64,000 nucleotides of DNA from Bretschneidera sinensis (GCA_023935145.1 CM043700.1:100668400-100732399), one strand, 5' to 3'; counted from the first letter of the stretch, positions 1 through 12,290 are shown. Translations and numbers: made by a program. Notes: generated by a model from the sequence alone, not told the origin.

Positions 1-1513
1 CCGTAAGCTTTCTAATATATCACATCAATGGATTGAATTGAATGCAAAGAATCTAAGGGTCTTAAATGGGTTGTAACGGGGCTTAGGTAAGGTGTGGTGA
101 GAAGGGATTTTTAGGTACTTTTATCAAATGAATTATACCAACTTCTCCACACAAAGCATAACCCAATAATGTCAAATATTTTCTTCAATCAATTCACTTC
201 CAAACAACTTTTCTCTCTTTTTGGCAGCTTTTTTTTTTTTTTTTGCCGCTTACTTTCTTTTTTCTTTTTTTTTCTTTTTTTTTGAACAATACCAGGCACT
301 TGTAACTTGAATCACTTTATTCCCAGCATCTTTTAATCCTTTCAAAGATAATTTGAAGCTTCATGTGAACAAGCTAGTACGATCCTTCAATTCAAGGTTC
401 AAAAGAGGGAAAACGACAAAAGAATGGGTTGACATTGCTTATACCATGGTTAACTTCCAACAAAAAGGCTAAGGTTCAAAATTGGTTTTCTACAGTAAAA
501 ATCAAGGTAGGCTTTTTAAGAAAGTTAAATGGCTTCACCTAAATGCCCTTATTAATTCAGTGCATCTAATTCAACAATGTAGTTTCTTGACATGCATAAC
601 AAAGCAAGTTCTAGAAAAATCAACTATGTATGACAATCACTCAATTAAGAAAATGGAGCATAATATAATATGAATGCTCATTGGCTCAAAAGCGCACAAA
701 AAAGGTCATGTGCATTAGATCCCACACACTTTTCATTCAATCAATCATCAAGAGCAATTAATCACTGTGTAGTAAATAAGAATTCAACCATTCATGCTAA
801 TCCCTTATTATGCCTCAATTTATCTCAATAATTCACAACAATCCAGATCATTTAAGACAAGCGTCGTCAGAATCTAGAATTCAGAAGAGAATGATCACAA
901 ATAAGGACTAAAGTATCACTTGGATTTTTGAAAATTTTATTGAAAAATGATGCAAAAATTTGGTCAAAATGGAGCTAAAAGTGAAGTTCAAAGTAAAATC
1001 AAATTCATATGTCATCGACCCTCCCCCACACTTAATCCATACATTGTCCTCAATGTATCAAAAATAGATGCTCAAAAACTATAAAAGAACAAGAGCAAGT
1101 AGAAAACTCCCCTAAAAATGTTGAGCATCAACCAAGATATCAGTCACGTGCTTGGGGGTGAAGGTGGTGTGAATCCCATCTAAGCAAGGAAAGTTGTCAT
1201 GTTCCTGTCCATTCTGGCAACTTGGTCTTCGAGTCTTGCAAGCTGATTTAACAATTTTTTTTTCTGGTTTGTTCCCCAATTTCATGAATCAAGATTTTCC
1301 ATAAGAGGTGCCCATGGGTTACGAAAATCATCTTCTACCAAAAAAAATTGGAAAGAAAATCAAATGCACTTCGAAAAATGATAAAAATAAAATAAAATAA
1401 AAATAATCTAAATAGAAGAAAAAGGAATAAAGAAAACAAGGAAAATAAGACAAAAAGTTGGGTTGCCTCCCAAAAACGCCGTTCTTTAACGTCTTTGGCT
1501 AGATGTTGCCGAT
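1..1513 (-). other. 3' noncoding interior of element A
   Basis: No coding region. The stretch holds a C-rich tract at 1019-1034 (G-rich on the element's sense strand, polypurine-like) beside an 8-bp-stem hairpin at 1039-1058, and T-rich runs around 228-285. The same order (end of integrase frame, then hairpin and G-tract, then a long noncoding run before the 3' LTR) is seen in element C at 35087-37240. The small open frame at 482-673 looks like chance. Confidence 0.7.
1039..1058 (-). promoter_or_regulatory. Conserved hairpin next to polypurine-like motif (element A)
   Basis: Inverted repeat ATACATTG / CAATGTAT with a 4-base loop. On the sense strand it lies just upstream of the G-rich tract at 1019-1034. 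The same arrangement occurs in C (36515-36534), D (8974-8993) and E (17704-17723). Role unknown; a signal for plus-strand priming, RNA 3' processing or packaging is possible. Confidence 0.55.
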
Positions 1514-2459
1514 TTATGGCTCTTGGAGAATAGTTGTGGATGATTGAGGGTCAAACGTCCCCATGATGTAGTGTTTTAATCTATGCCCATTGACCTTGAA
1601 AGTCGCCTTGTTTTTCTTGTGTCGTATTTCAACGGCGACAAAAGGTGATACACTTATCACGGTGTATGGTCCAGTCCACCGAGATTTCAGCTTTCCTGGA
1701 AATATATACCTTCTTAGGACTTCCAGCAACCATTCTTCCATTTTACCTGTCAATGAAGAAGATATTATAATGGAGAAAACATTTTTCTCTAAATAAACAT
1801 ATTTCAAATGAGCAAGTAAAGTTTTCAATTCAGTTATTATTATTTGTTCTTCTGGCACTTCTTTTCCCATTTCAGACTCAAAGTTCCTTACTTCTTCTTG
1901 GATGATGAGTTCTTCAGTGGTAGCAGTCCCTTCAAGAGTGAAATACTTGCTAAGTATAACTTTAAGCTTATCATCATCAATTGGATCAAAGATTTCCTGT
2001 GCCAACGGGTCAATAACATCCATAACAAAAACAAAAGACACATCATTAGGGTACCTCATGCCATCATAAATATTGAATTTAATAATTTCACCATCAAATT
2101 CAATTGTGAGTATACCATCATGCACATCAATTTTTGTCCTAGATATTTTTAGAAATGGCCTTCCTAATAACATTAGTGTTGAATTAGAAGAGTCATCTTC
2201 TTCCATGTCAAGAACATAAAAATCAGCAGGAAAGACCAACCCATTAACTTGTACTAAGACATCCTCCAGGACTCCTTCAGGATATACATTAGATCTATCA
2301 GCAAGTTGAATAATCACACATGTTTCTTTTAATGGACCAAGATTCAAATATGAATAAATAGAGAGAGGCATGACATTTATTAAAGCTCATAGATCTAGCA
2401 TTGCTTTCTCAATCCTAACATCACCTAGTTTGCAAGGGATAGTAAACATACCTGGGTCT
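1514..2459 (-). pseudogene. Element A protease fused to integrase C-terminus (pol deleted)
   Basis: Remnant of an Athila-type pol. The 5' part encodes the aspartic protease, but its DLGAS active-site motif reads D-L-stop-A-L near 2385, so the site is destroyed. The 285-codon open part (1514-2371) continues with the protease (LADRS and the VLDMEED segment), then the linker and first residues of reverse transcriptase (KTLLAHLKY, LLEVLRR). It then jumps directly into the integrase tail (FPGKLKSRWTGPY, KATFKVNGHRLKHY). The catalytic RT palm, RNase H and the integrase zinc finger and DDE core are absent. Element C has the same junction. Not a host gene. Confidence 0.85.
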
Positions 2460-2461
2460 TT

Positions 2462-3503
2462 TCATTTTGGAGGTAATTTTTTCTGGAGGACAGCTGAAAC
2501 ATTTTCCCCCGTACTTATCTTTTCATTACCCTTCAACTTCCTCTTGTTGGTGCACAACTCCTTGAGAAATTTAGCATATCGAGGCACTTGTTTAATTGCA
2601 TCAAGTAAGGGAATATTTACCTCAACCTTGCGAAAAGTTTCCAGAATTCCCTTCTCTTCCTCTTCTTTCTTTAATTTAGTCAGTCTAGTAGGAAAGGGAG
2701 GATTTGTCACCAATACCTTTGGTTGTTCACTATCGAGTCCTCTAGGCTGGTTAATTTGAGGTTGAAGAGCAACTACTTCTTTTTCAATTTCTTCTCCACA
2801 TGCTACCTTACTAGGTTCCTTCAACTTCTTCCCACTTCTCAAGGTAACTGCACTAGCATTTTGTTTTGGGTTAACAACAGTTTGAGAGGGCAATTTACCT
2901 TGAGATTCCAATCTATTCATAGAAGATGCCAGTTGACTCATTTGATTCTCCAGTTGTTGAATGCTTGTTCTTGTCTCCTGTTGAAATTGTTGCGTGTTAG
3001 TTGCAAGTGATTTAACAATTTCTTCTAGAGACATATCTGAACTTGTGGAGGTTTGTTGTGCTGGTGGAGCAGGTGGTCTATGCTGAAAGTGTTGGAATGG
3101 TGGTCTAGCTCCACAGCTGAAATTAGGATGATCCCTCCATCCTGGGTTGTAGGTATTTGAGTAAGGATCGTATCTCCGTTGTGGTGGGCCAGGAAATCCT
3201 CCAGCTGCATTGGCATGCTCATAGGAATCATCTCGAAGTGTAAGGCACATGTCAGTTGGATGACCAATGGTAGCACAAATCCCACAAGCTTTCACTTGTT
3301 GCATATTTCCTACAGCTAACTGTTGAACAATAGAAGTTAGTTTGGATATTTGATTTTCAAGGGAAGATATACTTACCTCATTCACCCTTATTGGAGATGT
3401 GTCCTGCCTTAATCCAAATTGTTGTGAGTTAGCGGCCATAATGGAGATCAAATCTCTAGCGTCACGAGAAAAACGAAGCATTAAAATAAATCTAATTAAC
3501 ACC
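2462..3503 (-). pseudogene. Element A gag fragment with CCHC zinc knuckle
   Basis: Long open minus-strand frame (the track frame runs on to 3577, but beyond about 3503 it reads through the primer site and LTR). It starts in the C-terminal part of the gag capsid region (MAANSQQFG, normally well inside gag). It then carries a zinc knuckle CGICATIGHPTDMC (C-X2-C-X4-H-X4-C), a Pro/Gln-rich stretch (YDPYSNTYNPGWRDHPNFS), a TLRSGKKL motif and a KFLKELCTNKRKL segment that precedes the protease. The first roughly 200 residues of gag (the Retrotrans_gag domain seen in C, D and E) are missing, and the primer site lies only about 10-40 bases upstream. This is a second internal deletion besides the pol deletion. 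RNA-binding knuckle function is inferred from family knowledge. Confidence 0.8.
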
Positions 3504-3505
3504 AT

Positions 3506-3523
3506 TTCCCGACAACGGCACCA
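3506..3523 (-). other. Primer binding site of element A (tRNA-Asp type)
   Basis: On the plus strand TTCCCGACAACGGCACCA, a near match to the 3' end of plant tRNA-Asp(GUC) including CCA. It sits six bases from the LTR edge, as expected for an Athila-type element read on the minus strand. Confidence 0.8.
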
Positions 3524-3529
3524 AAAATT

Positions 3530-4757
3530 TGGTGGGTGTCGAATCCAACAAATAATAAAATTCTCACTCTCAAACAATACAAATTGTAACAGTGATGAGC
3601 AAGGTCGTATCCACAGAGACTTGTAGATTTATTTTAATGAAAATTAAAGTAAAGAAAAAGGGGGGTTTGAAATTTCGAAGTAAAACAAAAGAGAAAGCAA
3701 TTATAATCAACTAAAAACTATGGAGAAATCAATATCAGGCAAATATCCAACCAAAGGTATAATTTCATAATTGGTTCAGAGAATTGATCACAGATACAAG
3801 GATAAAATCTTCTATTCTTCACTAAATTGGTTATGGTTGTTAACAAGCTCTAACAACCTATCTCTCCTTACTTTCTTGATAACCAAAACAAGCTCTTTGA
3901 TTACTTCCCTTGTTAATAAACAACCCTAAACAAGCTCTTAGGATTTAATCTATCGACAGCATTAATAATTAGAGAGACTACCAATTCTAGCCAACAAATA
4001 CATAAGCTCAATTCATTTAGACTAGGTTATATATCTCCATAACATAAATCGGAACTCTCTCTATAACCAACTTTGTTATTTTACCACTAATATTAGAACA
4101 ATTAAACAATTACGGATTTAAAGTTCTAAATGGTAATTTATTGACCAGATAATTGAACAACGGGCCCTTTGTATCAATTAACCAAGACAATAATTTTTAA
4201 TAAACACAGAAGATATATAAATAGAGAAGAAATAAAAGAGCAATGAAAATTATTTAGATCTCACAATTCTTGAAGAACCAAAACTTCAATTATCCTTCAG
4301 CCGGAAGAAAAGTATTTAGCTACTCATAATTAAAAGAAAACCAAAAGAAAAGAGAAGAGGAATTTTCTGTTCAACAGCCGCACCTTCTATCTGAGATCCC
4401 TTTTTCTTTCAGCTAGGGTTAGTATTTATAACTTTCAAAACCCGCGGGCTGGCGCTGCAGCGCCAACTTCTCGGCACTGCAGCTCCAAGTTACTGCCCAA
4501 TCTTCACATATTATCACTATTTCAGCGCTGCAGCTTCAGCTTTCTGTCCTCTTTTCACAATTATCTCCATTTCAACGCTGCAGCTTCCACTTTCTGTCCA
4601 ATCTTCACAAATCTCTTGATTTTGAATTCAATTTGATTTAACTCCTCAATATACTCTACAAAATACGAAACATAATCAAAATCCAAGATTTAAGCAATTA
4701 TAACTGTTAAAACATGAGGAAATATAACAAACATATAGACATTATGAGTTCTTATCA
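3530..4757 (-). repeat. 5' LTR of element A
   Basis: Starts TG and ends CA on either strand reading (TGGTGGGTGTC ... TTCTTATCA on plus). It contains a TATA-like TATAAATAC on the minus strand near 4420-4430, preceded by a GC-rich cluster of GCGCTGCAGC-type palindromic motifs at 4441-4600. The LTR of element C has the same order of features. No gene. Confidence 0.8.
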
Positions 4758-5380
4758 AGAGATAAGAACTAAGTGTTTTCCTGGAATTTTCCCTAAGAAA
4801 ATTCCAACTACAAAGCCCTTGAATCCCACTTCTTGAATACTCTCTCTCACTAGAAACACCTCTGAAGATTTGAGAGTCTTTCTCTCTCAACACCAGCCAC
4901 TCTTGGAATGAGAACCCTTTTTGTGTTTCTTCTCTCTTGACACTTGTGTCTTTGCACTCTTGTGTCATGCTTGTTGTTAATGCTCTTAGATGACCCTTTA
5001 TATAGGGCACTAACTTCTTTAACCAATCTTAAAGTCATTCCCAACCCTTAGATCTTGAAAACCAAACAAGCATGGCCCTCCAAGAAGTCTAAGTGATCCT
5101 ATGCATTTTAATCAAGTCCACACCATCTCAAAATGTTGAATAAAATGCATCAGGTGTGCCTGGCACCGCGGTACAGAACAGGGCAGGCCACAGCTCACAA
5201 CAGGGGAGAACTCCTCCATCTGTTGGAGGCCACGGCGCCCTAAGGGCTGGGCCAAGGTGCACACCTGGAGGAGGAATTTTCTGACTTACTGGAGCCCACG
5301 GCGCCAAATCCTATGCCACGGCTCAAAGACTGCTGAAGTTTCAATCTTTAACCATTTAATTCTTAGACAAATTCCCAACA
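4758..5380 (-). repeat. 3' LTR remnant of element B
   Basis: Matches the right two thirds of B's 5' LTR (about 28786-29344): shared AAGAACTAAGTG, CTTGAATCCCACTTCTTG and terminal ATTCCCAACA. The left third was displaced beyond the window by insertion of element A. It carries GC-rich repeats near 5150-5340 (CACGGCGCC, CACCGCGGTA) and a TATA-like motif near 4992-5005 (minus). Confidence 0.85.
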
Positions 5381-5461
5381 ATCTCTACCTTTGTCTAAGC
5401 AATTAAACCAGAACCCATTGTGCAGAGAACTCAAGATCCAAACTTAACACGAGTCACCAAA

Positions 5462-6421
5462 TCATCCGACTCCAATCCTAAAAAGTCCAAGGCAATGATT
5501 GAACTTTCTTAGAGGTAGAACTTCAGTGCCTAAATTTGCAGGATTTTCTTCCGTGGCCACTTTGTCCACATGAATGCATCCTTCCGTAACATTTTCCCGA
5601 ATAAAATGATATTGAACATCCATATGCTTTGTCCTCTCATAGAACACCGGATTCTTACACAAATGTAACGCACTTTGGCTATCCGAATACACCACCACCT
5701 GCTTTATAGGACCTTCAACTCTTCCAATAACTCGTTACACCACATAGCCTCCTTAATCGCTTCTGTTGCTCTATGTACTCTGCCTCGGTTGTTGCGAGTG
5801 CTACCTCTGGCTGCAACTGAGCTTTCCAACTTATACAACATCTATTTAAGTTGAAAAAGTATGAGGTAATCGATCTTCTCTTATCTTGGTCTACTCCATA
5901 GTCCGGATCAGCATAACCTTTTAACCAGATGGACTTACCCCTCTTCTCGTATACAAGCCCCACATCTGAGCTTTCTTTCAAATACCTCAGCAACCACTTC
6001 ATCCCAAGCCAATACTCCTTTCCGGGATTACTTATAAACCTTCTAAGAACACTAATTGCATGAGCAATGTCGGGTCTAGTGCTTACCATGGTGAACATTA
6101 CAGATCCAACCGCACTAGAGTGAGGGACCTTTTCCATTTCCTTCTTCTCCGCATCCGATCTCGGACATCGATCGCTGGAGAACTTGAAATGACCAGCAAT
6201 AGGAATATTTACTGGTTTACTATCTTCCATAGAAAACTTAGATATCATCTTTTCTATGTAGGAAGACTAAGAAACTTTCAACCTGTTTCTCTCCTTTTCC
6301 CAGGTTATACTCATCCCAATGATCTTTTGTGCGTGACCAAGATCCTTCATCTCAAACTTTGAACTGCGTTGAGACTTCAACCTTTCTATCCTCTCCCTAC
6401 TGTTACCAACCAACAACATAT
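5462..6421 (-). pseudogene. Element B RT C-terminus and RNase H
   Basis: Carries the end of copia reverse transcriptase and the RNase H domain. Visible on the minus strand: the PRSDAEKKEME and GSVMFTMVSTRPDIAHA segment, ISNPGKEYW, KGYADPDYG, then a frame change near 5700 into VYSDSQSALHLCKNPVFYERTKH, IHVDKVATEENPAN and a terminal KFNHCLGL. The ADxD and DSQSA motifs are RNase H landmarks. The upstream half of RT is on the far side of element D at 25510. The frameshift and the split make it a pseudogene. Confidence 0.85.
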
Positions 6422-7832
6422 TGTTGTGAGTTTTACATTACTCGCATGTGCACGAGTCGTTTGCAATATAGTGTTGTGCAAGTGCGAGGTCGAATCCACA
6501 GGGAATTACATTGTGAAAATATATTTTTATCTAAACTAAACCTATTTTAACTTAGTTCCAAATTTTGAATCGTATGTTGCTAAGAATATAAACTAAACTA
6601 AGTTGATTTAAAAACAACTGATAAAAACACTAAAGTTTTCTGAATCCACCCCACTAAAGTAAAGCATATATCTCATGTTCTATATAAAAATAATCTATCA
6701 AATCATTCCATGAATCTACCATTATACAAATCATGGTGAATACCCAAACTAAACCAAAACCATCCAATGTATCTATTTAATTCACAAATCACAATGGATA
6801 TCCAATCTAATTTGAATGATCCGCCATATCTGGCAGATGAAACACAAGAAATATTCAATTTAACAATTTAAAAGCAATCAATCATAAGATTTTACTCAAA
6901 TAATTGAATAGAACATTTATACTAAAAATATCAGAATTGTATGAACCAATCTAAAAAATATTATGCCAAACAATGGCGAGGCTTCATCTTCAACCTTAGA
7001 TGAAGATTTTAGCCTCTCATAATATGAAACTAAAGTTCACAATAAAAGTGCTAAACATTAAACTTTAAAACTAAAAAAGAAATAAATTAAAACTGACTAT
7101 ACATTGAGACAAATTCCACTCATTTTTGGGCGGCGCTTCCCCTCATGGTAGCAAAGCCTTCGAGATCCACCAAAATGCTAGCAGAAGTCTTCGGGATTGC
7201 ACACCAATTGCTTCAGTGAGGTGGGGCATTTATAGGGAAACTCAAGAGTGCAATGTTTTCAAATTCAATGTGGGATACTGCACGAGTGTGCTCGATCACA
7301 GTCTTGTGCGCTTGAGCGCAGCATGGTGCACTACCTGACCTTTGTCTACTAAAACTTCCATAACTTTCTATAAAAAAATAATTTTACGAGCCGTAAAATT
7401 CCTCAGAAAATAGACATTCGGATCTTTCCAAGAATATACGGCTCATCTTCTGGTTCTTCCTGAATCAATATAGTAAAATCCACAAAAATGACTGATCTGC
7501 CACGCTGAAATCACACACAACCTGACCTTTGTCTACTAAAACTGCCATAACTTTCTCTAGAAAAATCATTTTTGCGAGCCATAAAATTCCTTAGAAAATA
7601 TACATCCGGATTTTTAAAATTATATATAGTTCATCTCTTGGTTCTTCATGAATCAATAGAGTAAAATCCACAAAAATGACTGATTTGTATAGGCAATTCT
7701 GGCAATTTTAGTGAAACTCCTTTCCGAGTGTTTGTAAACCTGTAAAACAACGAAAACAACTCAAAGTAACAAATTCCTAAGCTAACAAATGTAAATTAAC
7801 GGGTCAAAATATGCAATATTTGGCACTCAACA
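6422..7832 (-). repeat. 3' LTR of element D
   Basis: Starts TGTTGTGAG and ends ACTCAACA on the plus strand. Contains a tandem duplication of about 187 bp (units starting near 7334 and 7521) that is also in the 5' LTR, so it predates insertion. A TATA-like CCTATAAATG lies near 7225-7240 (minus), next to a GCGCTTGAGCGCA-type cluster at 7275-7325. The open frame at 7126-7338 is not a gene. Confidence 0.88.
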
Positions 7833-9282
7833 AATACCCCCAAACTTACATTTTGCTAGTCCCTTAGTAAAACAAAACAAAAAACTAAATGAAAAACAAA
7901 GAACACAAAGATAAGTTCATCACTCATGGTATCCAAAAATTTAAGGAGCACTAAAAACCACGATATTCATTCATGAGCAACCTTAAAAAAAGATATAACC
8001 CATCTTCGCAATGAATAGAAATTTTAAAACCTAATTACTTACAAGAGGCAGGCTAAGACGTCACAAGCTTGAATCAGTGTAAAGTGAATTAGCATATACA
8101 GATGAGGTTTCCAAATAACTTCAATGCACAATGTCTTCATGTCTCAAGATTCACAGAATTTCTCATCAGAATGAACAACGATGGTATAGGTTTTATTTTA
8201 TTTTTTTATAATTTTTTTTTATTATAAGGCTCTGCTATGTTTAGTTCCCTTAAGCTTTTTAATTGACCCATGTATCGAGTGTTGAGTCAACGACTCCCAA
8301 GCCAGATGGTTTTAGGGCATTAGGTATAAAGACACCCCTAAGGACTTACTAACTTGAGTCAAAAAGGCTACGAAACTAAACTGGCCTTAATGCTACCAAG
8401 CAAAATTTCCACCTTCTGACGTGAACACTCACTGCTTACTGAGGCAAGAGGTCCAGTTGCTCAATAGAAAGTTTTGCAATGATCATTATGAATAAAATTC
8501 CCACCTTCTGACGTGAACACTCACTGCTTACTGAGGCAAGAGGTCCAGTTACTCAGTGGAAAGTTTATTGATGATCATTATAAAATTTTTTTTTTTCTAT
8601 ACCAAAGTGTTTATCCTACAAGTGATCCAGTTTCAGTTAAGTCAAGGAAACATACACATGAAAATTGCATGTCATACCTCACACAATTTTGTGCTAATGT
8701 GCTCATGTCAGATTATATCAAACATGTGAATTCTCAAATGCCTAAAGTAAGTAACAAAGTTTTAAACATTATCATCAAATCATGTGTTCACAATTTTAAG
8801 CTCACCAATGACATCACATCATAGTATTTGTTTAGATCAACTAAAATTTCAAAATAACATGAGCATGCATTTAGCTTCTTTTGTTTTCTTTTTCTTTTTT
8901 TAAATGAAGAAAAACAACAACAAATTAGGACAAAGTGTGAGTAATGTGTCTCCCATACCCCCAAACTTAAATTAAACATTGACCTCAATGTGTGAATAAT
9001 ATGGAAAGAGCTGACCTGGGATATGCAGAACTATTTGGACTGGTATGGCTCATAGCATACCCCCAAACTTGATCTGAAGTACGCTTTGTCGCTGAAAAAT
9101 AAAGACTGGAAAACAAAAACCACTAGAGAAAAACAGTAACATGAAATATGTAAAATAATAAACAAACATAAAAGATATGCTGTGGGGTACCTCCCATAAA
9201 TGCTAAGTTTAAAGTCTTCAGCCAGACTCTCCATAGTAGATGACACTCAATCTGAGTAACTAAGATCCTCTAACAATATCGT
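7833..9282 (-). other. 3' noncoding interior of element D
   Basis: About 1.45 kb between the integrase tail and the 3' LTR, without a gene. It holds three copies of a polypurine-like motif (plus-strand ATACCCCCAAACTT and variants at 7834-7847, 8955-8968 and 9057-9070); the first abuts the LTR and is the true polypurine tract position. A hairpin lies at 8974-8993. A 92-bp tandem duplication starts at about 8409 and 8501 and is single-copy in E. Confidence 0.75.
8974..8993 (-). promoter_or_regulatory. Conserved hairpin next to polypurine-like motif (element D)
   Basis: AAACATTG / CAATGTGT around a 4-base loop; one pair is mismatched compared with E. It is followed on the sense strand by the G-rich motif at 8955-8968. 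Confidence 0.5.
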
Positions 9283-12200
9283 CTAAATGTCCGGACTCCT
9301 CAACTCCAAGAATGGTTTTAGCCTCTGTCCATTCACCTTGAAAGTGTTACCATTCTTTGAATCCTCAATCTCGATGGCCCTATGAGGAAAAACTGACCGA
9401 AAAATAAATAGGCTTTTCCATCGAGATTTGAGCTTGCCTAAAAAAAGATGCAGGTGTGAATTGTAAAGAAGAACTTTTTGACCAGGCTCAAAAGCTCGTC
9501 TCAAAATGTTCTGGTCATGAGTCTTCTTCATTTGTGCCTTGTACGACCGCGTACAATCATATGCATCATTCTGCAGCTCCTCTAATTCATTGAGTTGGAG
9601 CTTCCTTTATGAGTCAGCCTTTGAAAGATTGAAGTTCAGCTGCTTAATATCCCAATACACTCGATGCTCTAATTCTACCAAAAGGTGACATACTTTTCTG
9701 TACACAATACGATAGAGAGACATGCCAATTGGTGTCTTAAAGGTTATCCGATATGCCCACAGTGCATCAGTCAATCGCAGAGATCAATCCTTTCTACTAG
9801 GGTTCACAGTTTTCTCCAAAATGTGCTTGATCTCGCGATTAGAAATTTTCACTTGTCCACTTGTCTGCGGGTGATATGGGATGGCAACCTTATGTGTGAT
9901 GAAATACTTCTTCATCAATTGCTCAAATATCTAGTTACAAAAGTGCTTACCTCCATCACTTATGATTGCTCGAGGCATACCAAAACGAGCAAAGATAGTG
10001 TCTTTCAAAAAATGGACCACAACTCTGTGGTCATTGGTCTTGCATGCAACGGCCTCCATCCATTTGGAAAGAAAACCCACAGCAACTAGAATGTATAGGT
10101 AGCCAAAGGAGTTAGGGAAAGGTCCTATAAAATCAAAAATCTCAACAATCAGAATGGGGTTGAGGGGCATCATATTCCTCCTAGAAAGACTCCCTAGCTT
10201 TTGGCAACGCTCACAAGATACACAGTAGGTGTGAGAGTCTCAGAACATGGTAGCCAATAGAATCCACATTGCAAAATCTTCGCAGCAGTCTTCTTAGCAC
10301 TAAAATGGCCTCCATAAGCATGATTATGACAAAAGGTGATGACATTAGATTGGTCATGTTCAGGAATACACCTTCTAATGATTTGATCGAGACAATACTT
10401 AAACAGGTAAGGATCATCCCAGAAAAAATGTTTTATCATGGCTAGAAACTTTGATTTATCTTGTCGCCCCCAATGTAAAGGCGTTTAACCGATGACAAGA
10501 TAGTTCACTATATTGGCAAACCATGGTGTGGGATTGTGAGCAATGTGCATCAATTGCTCATCAGGAAAGGTCTCAGAAATAGGAATGGCGGCCTCAGTGA
10601 AATCCACTATCAACCTAGACAAATGGTCTGCCACCACATTTTCAGAACCTTTCTTATCCCGAATCTCTATGTCAAACTCTTGAAGTAACAAGATCCATCA
10701 GATAAGATGAGATTTAGCATCCTTTTTGGAGAAAACATACTTCAATGCTGCATGATCTGAGTAGATAATGACTTTCGATCCTAACAAGTAGGATCTAAAC
10801 TTGTCCAATGCAAAAACGACTGCTAGCAACTCGTTCTCAATGGTAGAGTAATTAAGTTGTGCGTCGTTTAGAGTTCTGCTTGCATAATAGATAACATGGG
10901 AAAGTTTATCAACACACTGCCCCAAAATAACTCCAACAGCATAGTCTGATGCGTCACACATAATTTCAAAAGGCACACCCTAGTTGGGTGGCTAAATAAT
11001 GGGTGTGGATGTCAGAATCTTCTTCAAATACCCAAATGTTTTCTTACTGTCTTCATCAAATACAAATAGGGCATCCTTCAGCAATAACTTGCACAAGGGC
11101 CTGGTGATCTTGCTGAAATTCTGGATAAATTGCCTGTAGAAGCCTGCATGGCCCAGAAAAGATCAAACCTCCTTCACCGTACGTGGGGGTGGAAGATTGG
11201 AAATCAGGTCCACTTTTGCTTTGTCGACGTGAATCCCCCGATGAGATACGACATGCCCCAGTACAATACCTTTCTTGACCATAAAATGACACTTCTCCCA
11301 ATTAAGCACCAGATTCTTCTCCCTGCACCGCACTAAAACCAAAGTGAGACAGTGCAAGCACTCTTCAAATGATGAGCCAAAGACGGAGAAGTCATCTATG
11401 AAAATCTCTAAGAACCGTTCTACCATGTCAGAGAATATGCTGACCATGCACTGCTGAAAAGTAGTGGGTGAATTGCATAACCCAAAGGGCATGCGATGAT
11501 AGGCAAATGTCCCAAAACGATAGGTAAACGTTGTCTTCTCCTATTCTTCAGGGTCCACGGGGACCTGGTTATATCCAGAATAACCATCCAAGAAGCAATA
11601 GTAATTGTGCCCGGCCAAGCGCTCCACCATCTGATCAATAAATAGGAGTGGAAAATGATCATTCCTTGTGGCAGCATTCAACTTACTGTAGTCTATACAC
11701 ACTCTCTATCCTGACTGAACATGAGTTGGCACCAACTCATCGTCTTTATTCTTCACTACTATCAATCCAGCTCGCTTGGGCACGACATAAATAGGGCTCA
11801 CCCACTTGCTATCAGAGATGGGATAAATGATCCCTACATCCAACAGCTTGATCACTTCAGTCCTCACAACCTCTTGCATAGCTGGGTTGAGCCTTCTTTG
11901 TGGCTCCCTCGATGGCTTAGCATCCTCCTCCAAATGTATCATGTGCATCACCACTGAGGGCTTGATTCCGCTGATATCCTCAATAGTCCAGCTGATAGCT
12001 TCTTTGTGCTATCTTAAAACGTCAAATGATTTCTCCTCTTGAGCCTCAACCAAATCTGAAGCTATAATCATAGGTAACGAGTCTACTGGACTTAGGAACT
12101 TATACTTAAGAGTGTCCGGTAAAGGTTTAAGTTCCTTCTTGGGGGGCTCAGGTTCTACAGTCTCCTCTTTCTCATTGCTTTCTCGAGGAGCAGACTCTAA

Positions 12201-12285
12201 AATGGCATTTACCTGCTCAAGTAACTTATCCAAATCCAAATCCTCTCCAAATTGAGCAAAGCATGCCTCTAGGGGGTCCTTAATG
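9283..12285 (-). pseudogene. Element D pol: RT, RNase H, integrase
   Basis: Decayed Athila-type pol, read from right to left. The protease-RT linker (DLDKLLEQ, 12009-12239) comes first. RT follows with QRRLNPAMQEVV (11706-11954), MPFGLCNSPTTFQQCM and the catalytic FIDDFSVFG (11163-11492). RNase H has DASDYAVGVILGQ, TIENELLAVVFALDKF and SDHAALKY (10698-10976), then [14 protein letters not shown]. The integrase zinc-binding region has HNHAYGGHFSAKKTAAK (10194-10439), and the integrase core has FIGPFPNSFG and ISDGGKHFCN (9931-10173). The integrase tail has GKLKSRW and FKVNGQRLK (9283-9531). The fragments lie in several frames with stops between them, so it is inactive. Element E splits the gene at 12285 in the protease-RT linker. 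D is the only gypsy copy here that keeps RT, RNase H and integrase, so its family is a candidate helper for the pol-less relatives. Confidence 0.88.
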
Positions 12286-12290
12286 CTTTA

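Larger units (their letters stand above)
1..4757 (-). mobile_element. Element A: defective Athila-like Ty3/gypsy retrotransposon (5' part)
   Basis: A minus-strand gypsy element whose 5' LTR (3530-4757), tRNA-Asp-type primer site (3506-3523), gag fragment and protease/integrase remnant are visible. The 3' LTR must lie left of base 1, because positions 1-1513 align in layout with the 3' noncoding interior of element C and not with A's own LTR. It inserted into the 3' LTR of copia element B: B-LTR sequence starts at 4758, at the point matching about 28786 in B's other LTR. The likely target duplication on this side is 4758-4762; its partner is outside the window. The N-terminal half of gag, the RT palm, RNase H and most of integrase are missing. 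Assignment to the Athila/Tat group rests on the primer site and on protease and integrase-tail similarity to D and E. Confidence 0.85.
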
